DNA from: an uncultured Ruminococcus sp.
GTDB lineage: Bacteria; Bacillota; Clostridia; Oscillospirales; Acutalibacteraceae
DNA length: 64,000 nucleotides
Direction: 5' to 3'
Assembly: GCA_900543095.1 (NCBI GenBank)
Contig: UQQD01000006.1
Location: forward strand, 12,426 to 76,425
A program made the translations under genes and the position numbers. Below the pieces are notes generated by a model. The model was not told where the DNA came from. It worked only from the letters and a program-made list of their open reading frames with translations, and ran no database searches. Below, in pieces: positions 9,276 through 18,800 of this stretch. The first letter of the stretch is position 1; every line of letters starts with the position of its first letter.

Positions 9276-12146
9276 TTGCTTTTCAAAAAAATACTATCGG
9301 CAGTTTTGACTGCGGTTATGATTACAGGAGCAGGTATGTTGGACGTAAATTCAGCAGAAAAGACCGATTATCAGGAATATGCCAAGGAGCTTGATGAATT
9401 TGCCTATTCGGGCAATGATTTAGGCGCAGTTTACAAAGAGGATGCCACAAGCTTTAAGGTGTGGGCGCCAAAGGCGTCAAGCGTAAAGGTAAATATATTT
9501 GAACACGGAAGCGACGATGAGGGCGATCCCGGTTCGATTGAAACCAAACCGCTTTCGCTTAACAAGAAAACAGGTGTATGGTCTGTTTCGCTCGAGGGCG
9601 ACTACCTTGGAAAATACTACACCTATTCTGTTAAATACGGCGATGAGGTGAAAGAAACCGCAGATGTCTATGCAAAGGCCTGCGGTGTAAACGGCAAGAG
9701 AAGTATGGTAGTTGATCTGAGCCTTACAAATCCCGATAACTGGGATAACGACAAGCACGTTCTCGTTTCAAATCAGACAAACGCCTCGGTATGGGAGGTT
9801 TCGGTGGCTGATTTTTCTTCGTCAACGTCGAGCGGTGTAAGCGAAAAGCATCGCGGCAAGTTTCTTGCATTTACCGAATCGGGTACAACTCTCAACGGTG
9901 TTGAGGGCAACACATCGACCTGCGTGGATTATCTTAAAAATCTCGGTGTAAAGTACGTTCAGATTATGCCGTTTTATGACTTTGGCTCAGTTGATGAAAG
10001 CAAGGATATTATGGAGCAGTATAATTGGGGCTACGATCCCGTTAACTATAACTGCCCCGAAGGTTCATATTCAACAGATCCGTATAACGGCGCTGTTCGC
10101 ATAAAAGAATGTAAGCAAATGATTCAGGCACTCCATAACGCAGGTATAGGCGTAATTATGGATGTTGTGTATAACCACACCTATTCAACGGATTCCGTGT
10201 TCCAAAACACCGTGCCGAATTACTATTATCGTATGAACGAGGACGGAACCTTTTCAAACGGTTCCGGCTGCAGCAACGATACCGCCTCCGAGCATCTTAT
10301 GTTCCGCAAATATATGATAGATTCCGTGACCTATTGGGCAAAGGAATATCATATTGACGGCTTCCGTTTTGACCTTATGGGGCTTCACGATATAAAGACG
10401 ATGAACGATATACGCTCGGCTCTTGACAATCTGTATGAGGACGGCAGTGGCAAAAAGATAATTATGTACGGCGAAGCCTGGAATATGGAGACCAACTGTG
10501 ACAGCGGAACAGAGCTTGCAAATCAGAACAACCTCAAAAAGCTTGACAGCAGAATCGGTGCTTTTGACGATGCTATTCGCGACGCAATCAAGGGCAGTAC
10601 GTCAGGCTCGGACAAGGGCTTTGTACAGAGCGGTTCAGGCAGGGCGGCTCTTAAGGTGGGCATAGCAGGTCAGTCAAACTCGACTTCAGGCTGGGCAAAC
10701 GCACCGTCGCAGTGTGTGACATATGCTTCGTGTCACGATAACCTCTGCCTTTATGATAAGCTTGTGGATTCCGTTTACGGTAATGACGAATACCGCAAAA
10801 GGCATGAAGATCTTATTGCTATGAACAAGCTTTCCGCTGCGATTGTAATAACATCACAGGGTATACCGTTTATGCTTGCGGGCGAAGAATTTGCACGCAG
10901 TAAGGACGGCGACGAAAACTCTTATGCTTCAAGCAGAGAAGAAAATATGCTTGACTGGTCAAGCCTTGATAATTACAGCGACCTTGTTGAATATTACAGG
11001 GGGCTTTATAAAATACGCAGCAGCTTTGCGGCACTTTCGGACAGTACCGCAATGACCGCAAACAATATAACATCAATCGAAAATCCGCCCTCAGGCGTTA
11101 CGGGCTATATCATCAACAATACCGAAAGCGGAAAATGGAACAAGATGTGTATGATTTTCAACGGCGGCGATAAGGAACAGAATGTTTCCGTTGACGGCGA
11201 ATGGATTATACTTGCCAACGACGAGACCGCAGGACTTCGCAATCTCGGTGCTGCGTCCGGCAACGTAAGCATTCCCGCACATTCTGCGGTTATAATGACC
11301 GATAAGGACGGCTACAACACAGCGGGAATATCGGACAGCGAGGGTATTGTCATAGTGAAGTATTATGACGACAAATCGGGTGAGCTTGTACGCACTCAGG
11401 CTGTTTCGGGTGCATTGGGTTCTTCGTTTGACATAAAGGGGCTTGCAAGCTTGCTTAGTTATGATGTAAAGTCGTCAAGCGGCGATACTAAGGGCAACTT
11501 TACAGACAGCGTTATGCATGCTCGGGTCAATGTTGAGGAATACGACGGAACTTTGTCGAATGTAGTGTTCAAATTTGTAGACGATACAAACGGCGAAGAG
11601 CTTGCAGATTCATACCAAGTGCGTAACAGGGAGGGACAGCAGTACTTTACTCCCGAAATTCCGACAATAGAGGGTTATTCGCTTGTACTTGATTCGCTTC
11701 CCGAAAACGGCGCAGGCAAGGTCAAGAGCAGTGATACGGAAGTTTTGTATAAATACACAAGAGTAACAGGCGATACCGACGCTTCGGTCTGCAAGGTCAA
11801 TGCCGTTTATATGGCTGACGACGGCAAGATAATCGAAACCAAAACTCTGACGGGTGAAGAGGGAGAGGAATATGACATTCCTCAAAACGAATATGAGGAT
11901 ATGAATCTTGTAGAGCTGCCCAAAAACATTTCGGGCAGGTTTACAAAGGACGAAATCAATGTTCTGCTTTGTTATTCAACCCAGCCCGATCCGCTTGCAG
12001 GAGTGCTTGTATACATATATATAGGCGCAGGAGTTATACTTGCTTTGTGTGCTGTATCTGCAATATATACTTATAATAAAAGGAAAAAATATTATATGGA
12101 TACGCTTGAGATCGTTGGCGAAAAAAACGACGATCAACAAAACTAA
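9276..12146 (+). CDS. Membrane-anchored type I pullulanase (GH13) with MucBP-like repeats
   Basis: A secreted starch-debranching enzyme that should hydrolyse alpha-1,6 links of pullulan and amylopectin. The start is a TTG seven bases after GGGAGG, giving a signal peptide MLFKKILSAVLTAVMITGAG. An N-terminal CBM48-like domain (about 40-140) is followed by the GH13 barrel (about 165-610) with YNWGYDPVNY, typical of type I pullulanases, DVVYNHT, the nucleophile Asp366 in GFRFDLMG, the acid Glu400 in YGEAWN, and Asp488 in SCHDN. Three beta-rich repeats of MucBP type (about 687-900) lead to one membrane helix (about 907-929) and a basic tail, so the enzyme is tethered to the cell surface. There is no dockerin. 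It is followed 53 bases later by a second pullulanase. Confidence 0.95.
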   Translation: MLFKKILSAVLTAVMITGAGMLDVNSAEKTDYQEYAKELDEFAYSGNDLGAVYKEDATSFKVWAPKASSVKVNIFEHGSDDEGDPGSIETKPLSLNKKTGVWSVSLEGDYLGKYYTYSVKYGDEVKETADVYAKACGVNGKRSMVVDLSLTNPDNWDNDKHVLVSNQTNASVWEVSVADFSSSTSSGVSEKHRGKFLAFTESGTTLNGVEGNTSTCVDYLKNLGVKYVQIMPFYDFGSVDESKDIMEQYNWGYDPVNYNCPEGSYSTDPYNGAVRIKECKQMIQALHNAGIGVIMDVVYNHTYSTDSVFQNTVPNYYYRMNEDGTFSNGSGCSNDTASEHLMFRKYMIDSVTYWAKEYHIDGFRFDLMGLHDIKTMNDIRSALDNLYEDGSGKKIIMYGEAWNMETNCDSGTELANQNNLKKLDSRIGAFDDAIRDAIKGSTSGSDKGFVQSGSGRAALKVGIAGQSNSTSGWANAPSQCVTYASCHDNLCLYDKLVDSVYGNDEYRKRHEDLIAMNKLSAAIVITSQGIPFMLAGEEFARSKDGDENSYASSREENMLDWSSLDNYSDLVEYYRGLYKIRSSFAALSDSTAMTANNITSIENPPSGVTGYIINNTESGKWNKMCMIFNGGDKEQNVSVDGEWIILANDETAGLRNLGAASGNVSIPAHSAVIMTDKDGYNTAGISDSEGIVIVKYYDDKSGELVRTQAVSGALGSSFDIKGLASLLSYDVKSSSGDTKGNFTDSVMHARVNVEEYDGTLSNVVFKFVDDTNGEELADSYQVRNREGQQYFTPEIPTIEGYSLVLDSLPENGAGKVKSSDTEVLYKYTRVTGDTDASVCKVNAVYMADDGKIIETKTLTGEEGEEYDIPQNEYEDMNLVELPKNISGRFTKDEINVLLCYSTQPDPLAGVLVYIYIGAGVILALCAVSAIYTYNKRKKYYMDTLEIVGEKNDDQQN

Positions 12147-12199
12147 GGTAGTTATTTCCGTTATGGAAAAATTATATTATATTTATAGGAGGAATTTCT

Positions 12200-15100
12200 A
12201 TGAGAGCTACAAAGAAAATCATTTCCGCTGTTCTCGCTTTTTGTATGCTTGCCTCAACAGGCATCATATCAAGCTTTGCAGCTACCGATGATACCGAATC
12301 GGTAGGCGCTGATACAGCATATTCAAAAGCTTCGCAGGAAATTGATGACGAATACGCCTATAACGGCGATGATCTCGGTGTAACCTATACCAAGGATTCA
12401 ACAACTTTTAAGGTATGGTCACCGACAGCAACAGATGTAAAGCTGAACATATTCACTACGGGCAGTGACAGTGAACCCGGCAGCGCTAAGGTTGGTAAAT
12501 ATACTTTGGAAAAACTCCTCGACAACGGTGAGTGGACAGGTGTTTGGACGATAACTCTTGTTGGTAACTGGAAGGATTACTACTACACTTACTCAATCAC
12601 AACAACAAATGTAACAGGAATGGGTTCCGATAACACAAAGACCTATGAAACACAGGACGTTTATTCAAGGGCTGTAGGTGTAAACGGAAATCGTTCGATG
12701 ATCGTTGATTTAAACGAAACCAATCCGGACGGATGGGGTAGCGACAGCCATGTTTTGCTTGACAAATCAACATCTTCGCAGGTTTATGAGCTTCACATTA
12801 AGGACTTTTCATATGACACCGATTCAGGTGTAAGTTCCGAAAATAGAGGTAAATATCTTGCATTTACCGAGACAGGCACAACTCTCAAAAATGAGGGCGA
12901 GCTGTCAACCTGTATCGACTATTTAAAGGATCTCGGCGTTACAACCGTACAGCTGAACCCGTTCTATGATTTCCAGTCGATTGATGAAACACGCGGTGAC
13001 GATCAGTTTAACTGGGGCTATGATCCTCAGAACTACAATGTTCCCGAAGGTTCATATTCTTCTGATCCGTATAACGGTAAAGTAAGAATCAAAGAATGTA
13101 AGGAAATGATAAAGGCTCTCCACGACGCAGGTATTTCCGTAGTTATGGACGTTGTTTACAACCACACATTTTCGACAGATTCCTGCTTCCAGAAAACCGT
13201 GCCTGATTATTATTACAGAATGCTCACAACCGGAGCATTTTCAGACGGTTCGGGCTGCGGCAACGAGTGTGCAACCGAACGTGCAATGTACAGAAATTTC
13301 GTTATTCAGTCGGTTCTTTATTGGGCAAACGAATATCATATCGACGGCTTCCGTTTTGACCTTATGGGACTTATGGATGTTGAAACAATGAATATGATAA
13401 GAGAAGCTCTTGATCAGGTTGACACAAGAATCACAACCTGGGGCGAAGGCTGGACAGGCGGCACATCAAATTATCCTAAAACTACCTGCACAGGTCAGCC
13501 CTTCTATCAGGCAATTCAGAAGAATTCCGACAAACTCAGCCCAAGGATTGCTTTCTTTAACGACTCCTATCGTGACGGAATCAAGGGCAGCGTATTTGAA
13601 AGCGCAGACACAGGCTTTATTCAGGGCAACAAAAGTTCAGCAAGTGCTATTCGCTATGGTGCAAAAGCAAACACAAAGAAGTATAACTGGCTGGCTCAGG
13701 CTCCGTCGCAGTGCGTAACTTATGCGGCTTGCCACGACAACGCAACTCTTTATGATAAGATCATCTGTTCTACAGATCTTGCCAATTATGGTGAAAGATC
13801 CGAAGAAGCCGTACAGATGAATAAGATGGCAGGTACGATGATTAATGCTGCTCAGGGTATTACATTTATGCTTGCAGGCGAAGAAATGTGCCGCTCAAAG
13901 AACGGTGACACAAACAGCTACAAGTCATCGCCGTCAATCAATATGATAAAATGGCAGAATATTGTAGATTACGCAGACGTTGTTTCGTACTACAAGGGCA
14001 TGATGCAGATTAAAAATGCGTTTACACCGCTTACAAGTACGGATAATACATATTTCGATAACTTTACGTTTACAGGCGCAAGAATGACAGAAAAGACAAA
14101 TCAGGTCGGATATGTTATTCAGAACGACAAAGCAGGCGAATGGAACACAATGGCTGTTATGTACAACAGCGCAGCAGAGGCTGCCGACATAACACTTCCC
14201 GCATCAACTACAGTTAACGATTGGGTAATTATTGCTAACGGCGATATTGCAGGTCTTGATTCACTCGGCGAGGTTTCCGGAACAACATTTAACATTCCTG
14301 CACACTCATCTGTAATCGCAGTTGATAAGGCGAGCTTTGAAGCCGCAGCGCTGCAGTCGGATACGGGCAAAGTTGTTGTAAACTATGTTTACGAAAAGAA
14401 CAATAAACCTCTTAAAAACTCTCTTACTCTCCAGGGCAAGGTAGGTACAAACTATCAGACTCCCGCAGGTGCCGGAATTTCCGACATCTATGTTCTTGAC
14501 AAGGTAGAGGGCAATGAAAGGGGTCAGTATACGACAGAAACTCAGACCGTAACCTACTATTACAGCGACTATATTCCCGAATCTATCCTTAACGCAGATT
14601 TCAACGGCGACGGCAAGGTTGACATCAACGATGTAACAGTAATGCAGAAATATATTTCAGGTATGATTACATTGAGTGATGAGCTTGTTGCCAAGCTTGA
14701 CCTTAACTATGACGGCGGAAAGAATATAAACGATGCAACAATGCTTCAGAAGCACCTTTCAGGCTATGCTGTTTCAAAGGGTACGGTAGAGGTAAATTAT
14801 TTCTACTTTACCGATTCGGAAGATAGGGTAGAAATAACTCCTTCTCAGACTATCACCGGAAGAGTAGGTACTGATTACAGCACAAGCGAATTCCGAGTAG
14901 TCGGATATGCGGTTGACAAGGATAATTTGCCTAAGAACGCAAGCGGTAAGATCTCTTACGGCAGCCCTGTTGTGGTAAATTATCTGTACACCTCGTCAAG
15001 CCCTGACATCAAGCTCCATGTTAAGCACAACGGTTCTGAAACATGGCCACCGTATCTCTGGATTTGGGGCTCTGACCTCAGCGGCAAGGATGAGGGCAAC

Positions 15101-15376
15101 TATTCCGGTGGTACTTGGCCGGGAGTTGGTCTTGAAAACCCGGATTCAAACGGTTGGTATGACTACGGCTTTACATATCAAGGCGCAGGTACATACAATG
15201 TAATCGCATCGAATAATGCTACAAATCAGACCGTGGATTACAAGGGGCTTGTAGATAACGAATTGTGGATAGTAATTAAAGACGAATTGGTAATGTCAGG
15301 CGTTTATCTGGACATTTACACTGAAAACCCGGATAATAATCCCGATGCTCCTATGGCTCAGTATTATATTCCCTGA
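12200..15376 (+). CDS. Secreted type I pullulanase (GH13) with internal dockerin and C-terminal CBM26-like module
   Basis: A 1058-residue extracellular pullulanase, paralogous to its upstream neighbour over the CBM48 and catalytic parts. It has a signal peptide ending near SSFAA, FNWGYDPQNY, DVVYNHT, nucleophile Asp387 in GFRFDLMG, acid Glu416 in TWGEGW and Asp513 in ACHDN. After a MucBP-like repeat comes a type I dockerin (about 797-857) with two calcium loops, DFNGDGKVDIND and DLNYDGGKNIND, each followed by an MQKYISG or LQKHLSG helix. It then has a second MucBP-like repeat and a Trp-rich C-terminal module (about 934-1045) resembling starch-binding CBM26. The dockerin should plug the enzyme into a cohesin scaffold, as in the R. 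bromii amylosome. AGGAGG lies before the ATG. Confidence 0.95.
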   Translation: MRATKKIISAVLAFCMLASTGIISSFAATDDTESVGADTAYSKASQEIDDEYAYNGDDLGVTYTKDSTTFKVWSPTATDVKLNIFTTGSDSEPGSAKVGKYTLEKLLDNGEWTGVWTITLVGNWKDYYYTYSITTTNVTGMGSDNTKTYETQDVYSRAVGVNGNRSMIVDLNETNPDGWGSDSHVLLDKSTSSQVYELHIKDFSYDTDSGVSSENRGKYLAFTETGTTLKNEGELSTCIDYLKDLGVTTVQLNPFYDFQSIDETRGDDQFNWGYDPQNYNVPEGSYSSDPYNGKVRIKECKEMIKALHDAGISVVMDVVYNHTFSTDSCFQKTVPDYYYRMLTTGAFSDGSGCGNECATERAMYRNFVIQSVLYWANEYHIDGFRFDLMGLMDVETMNMIREALDQVDTRITTWGEGWTGGTSNYPKTTCTGQPFYQAIQKNSDKLSPRIAFFNDSYRDGIKGSVFESADTGFIQGNKSSASAIRYGAKANTKKYNWLAQAPSQCVTYAACHDNATLYDKIICSTDLANYGERSEEAVQMNKMAGTMINAAQGITFMLAGEEMCRSKNGDTNSYKSSPSINMIKWQNIVDYADVVSYYKGMMQIKNAFTPLTSTDNTYFDNFTFTGARMTEKTNQVGYVIQNDKAGEWNTMAVMYNSAAEAADITLPASTTVNDWVIIANGDIAGLDSLGEVSGTTFNIPAHSSVIAVDKASFEAAALQSDTGKVVVNYVYEKNNKPLKNSLTLQGKVGTNYQTPAGAGISDIYVLDKVEGNERGQYTTETQTVTYYYSDYIPESILNADFNGDGKVDINDVTVMQKYISGMITLSDELVAKLDLNYDGGKNINDATMLQKHLSGYAVSKGTVEVNYFYFTDSEDRVEITPSQTITGRVGTDYSTSEFRVVGYAVDKDNLPKNASGKISYGSPVVVNYLYTSSSPDIKLHVKHNGSETWPPYLWIWGSDLSGKDEGNYSGGTWPGVGLENPDSNGWYDYGFTYQGAGTYNVIASNNATNQTVDYKGLVDNELWIVIKDELVMSGVYLDIYTENPDNNPDAPMAQYYIP

Positions 15377-15399
15377 TTGATACAACTTAATCAAAACAA

Positions 15400-15432
15400 C
15401 AGCCCTGCCGCAAGGCAGGGCTTGTTTTTTAG
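15400..15432 (+). terminator. Intrinsic terminator after the dockerin pullulanase
   Basis: AGCCCTGCC and GGCAGGGCT form a strong stem around a GCAA-type loop, followed by TGTTTTTT. Confidence 0.9.
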
Positions 15433-15619
15433 GCTCTATGCCAATATTTGCGGTAAATGCAATCAAACTTTTTACTTATTTGTGTTTAAAAATACTGAGT
15501 TATAATTTTTACAGCAAAAATATCTGTTCGTTTTCTTGACAACAAAAAATTATACATTATGACCAAACTAATTTCAGTATTAGAACCAAAAATTCTTAAA
15601 AAAAATAACAAATAACCTA

Positions 15620-15648
15620 TTGAAAACACAAACTATTAATGATATAAT
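15620..15648 (+). promoter_or_regulatory. Promoter of the 1675-residue protein gene
   Basis: TTGAAA at 15620-15625 and TATAAT at 15643-15648 are spaced 17 bp. The start codon is at 15868, so the message has a leader of about 210 nt. Confidence 0.8.
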
Positions 15649-15655
15649 AAAACAA

Positions 15656-15867
15656 ACATAGTGGGTAGAAGTATGTTTTGCAGTGGGATTTCAGCTTGTG
15701 TTTTGTTCCTATACATTTAAATAATCAGTATTAAATGTTATGGTATGCACTCAATGCTGATTTTCACCGTTGGTCAGGCGGTAAAAGCTGTTTCGGTAAG
15801 ATTTTTGTTACCTAAATCTATGTTTATCCGCTAATCTTTTAATTTAATAATATTATAGGAGGAAAAT
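15656..15867 (+). promoter_or_regulatory. Long 5' leader, no recognised riboswitch class
   Basis: This stretch lies between the promoter and a strong AGGAGG ribosome-binding site and has no good open frame. It contains mixed GC-richer segments such as CAGTGGGATTTCAGC and GTTGGTCAGGCGGTAAAAGC that could fold, but I recognise no known aptamer core. A regulatory function is only a possibility. Confidence 0.35.
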
Positions 15868-18800
15868 ATGAAAACTTCAATCAAACGATTATCAAAACGA
15901 ACTCTTTCAATCGTTCTTGCTGTTATGATGCTGATTACTACGCTTACCATAGGCGTTGTCAACACCAATGCAGCATTTACCGATGATAAGAGTGTGGGGG
16001 CATCAACAGTTACAGTTTACTTTGTTCCTGGAATAGACTCTGTAGTCAGTAGCTATTTTGATGATGACGGCAAGATTAAATCCGATTATACTTTGAAAGC
16101 AAATTACAACAAAAAGGGTGACGGTCAATCGTGGTCTTCTGCCGAGATGACCTTGGATACAAACGGAACTTATAGCAATAAAGCTATCTATAAATGTGAT
16201 TTGCAAGAGGATTATGGTGGTTTAGGTAGACTGCAATTCCAAATTTATCAAGGTGGCGCTTTTCAAACTCAACACGAGGTTATTAGCAGTTGGACTACTG
16301 ATGATAATTTTAGCGGTAAACTGTATAATGGTTCTTCTTGGGTAACGTTAGAATATGATTTAACCGACACAAAATACAACGTAACGGTGGCTTCTGCTAA
16401 CCCTGAAATGGGTACGGTTTCTCCTGCAACCGTTCAAGCAGGTGAAACAACCAACCCTACAATTACAGCAACGCCGAATGCAGGCTTTGATTTTAGCGGT
16501 TGGGCTGTAACAGGCGGTGCAAGCGTTGCAGACGCAAATTCCGCAACCACAACCGTTTCTGCAACAGCAGAGGGTACTGTAACAGCAAGCTTTGTTGCAA
16601 AACAGACCTATGGTATAACTGTTAATTCCGCTGACGGCGGTTCGGTTGCTTCTGATAAGGACTCTACATATCAGGGTGATACCGTTACCTTAACAGCTTC
16701 GCCTGACAGTGGCAAAAGCCTGACGAATTTGGCTGTTAAAGACGCTGACAATCATGATGTAGCAACAACTAAAGTGTCTGACACAACATACACCTTTGTT
16801 ATGCCTTCATCTGCTGTTACCGTAACTCCGACATTTGCAGTATTCAATTCTGATTATTATATTAAAGGTAACAAGGAATTGACCGGCGTCGATGGTTGGG
16901 GCTCTTCTGATGCCAATAATATGAAACCAAACGGTGACGGAACTTATTCTGTTACGTTTAAGGATATTTCAAGCGGTACTTATAAATTTAAGCCGTGGAA
17001 AGATAACGGCGGAGATGGTGAATGGTACCATTATAATGAAGCCTCTACAATAACCGAAGGCTTTACACTTACTAACGACGGCGAAGCAAACTACCAGTTC
17101 ACGATTAGTGGCGACGAATTATATGACGTTACAATAACATTTAATCCTAATAATTCAACGGTTGATGTCGATATTGTACCTTCGGATCCGACATTGTATA
17201 CAATTACATTGAGCGACGAAGAAAGCGAGCACAAAACAGCTCCCGCTACGGTAAGCGCCGATTCCTCACTGAGCGGAAAGACGATTACTGTAACCACTTC
17301 CCCTGCGACGGGTTACAAGGCAAATGTTACTGTAACAAATGATACAACAGGCAATGAAATAACAGTGACCGACAATAAGTTTAAGATGCCGGGTTCAAAT
17401 GTTACGGTAGCTGTTACTTATACCGAGGGTACCGAAATGTCAGATATGTACCTTGTGTATAACACTGAGGATAATAATATTCCTTCATCTTTAACAAATA
17501 GTACAAAGGTTTATAGAAACGGTAATTACATATATGCAGATCTACCTGACGATGTTGTTAAAAAAGGATTAATAAGCTACTTTGCTCTGTCAAGTACTAC
17601 AAGCTGGAGTGATATGTACTGGAAAGGTAATGGTAATCTCAATGTTTTTACTGACGAAAGTTATACACAGTATGTATCTGCAGTAAAGCAACACTACGGA
17701 TTAGATAGTATTAATTATTACTTTGGTAAGCTCAACGTTAAGTCCGATAAGGTTGACGGTATCAAAATTAAACTCGGAGAACTTGGTGAGGATGGTAATG
17801 TTAAAGACCCGAATTATGAAGTTATTCCGATAATCAGTTCAACACCGTCAACTAAAGTTGATATTATTGCAAAAGACGGTACTTTAAGAATACAGGACTC
17901 AAAGAACTATCAAAAATATGCCGATATGGCTGATACAACATTTGTATCGGGTTACACCGGAACTCCCGAACAGAAAACATATTATGAATCTGCAAGCGCA
18001 ACTGTCGGCAGTACCGTTACTATTACAACTACGGTACAAGAGGCATACCGCGATAAATACTATGTTCGTGGATTTGTTGTAAACGGTCAGACTTACAGCG
18101 TAAATACTTCTGCAAGTCCTGACGGAGTTTATACGCTTACGCTTCCTATAACTGAGGATATGGGCGGTGAAACATTAGAGGTCACACCTGTTTACTTCTA
18201 CGCTGACAATAACGACACTATCACATTCTATGTTAAAGGCTTTAACGATAAGGTAGCTAAGCTTTGGGGCAATACGGTTGCCGCACACTTCTGGTACAAA
18301 GACGGCAGCGAAATATCACTGCCAACAGCAGATGATAAGAATGCGCTCGGCGGTTATCCCGGACAGCCGCTCCTCAATGAAGGCGGTTTCTACTACGTTC
18401 AGGTTCCAAAGCACCTTAACGGTGATACAGCCAAGCCGGTTATCGGTGTTACATTGAACAACTATGTTTGGGATGACATTCACGGCGGACTTGTTAGCGG
18501 CGGTACAGGAAACAACTGCCAGACATACGACTTTAAGGACTTTGTAAAACTTTCCGAGCTTACAGGCGCTGACGCTGTTGATAACATCATCTTTGAATTC
18601 AAATATAGAGACATTGTAGAAAACAGAACCTTAAGTGCAGTTCCGACATCTACATCAACAGATGTTTACAAAAACGGTTGGGAAGACCTGACAGATTACT
18701 ACAGCCGTAAGGTTGACATCTACGGAAACCTTGTAACAGATGAAACTCTTTCTCCTGTTTATGTAGTATCAAAGGGTTACCAGTCAGGTACAACCGAGGT

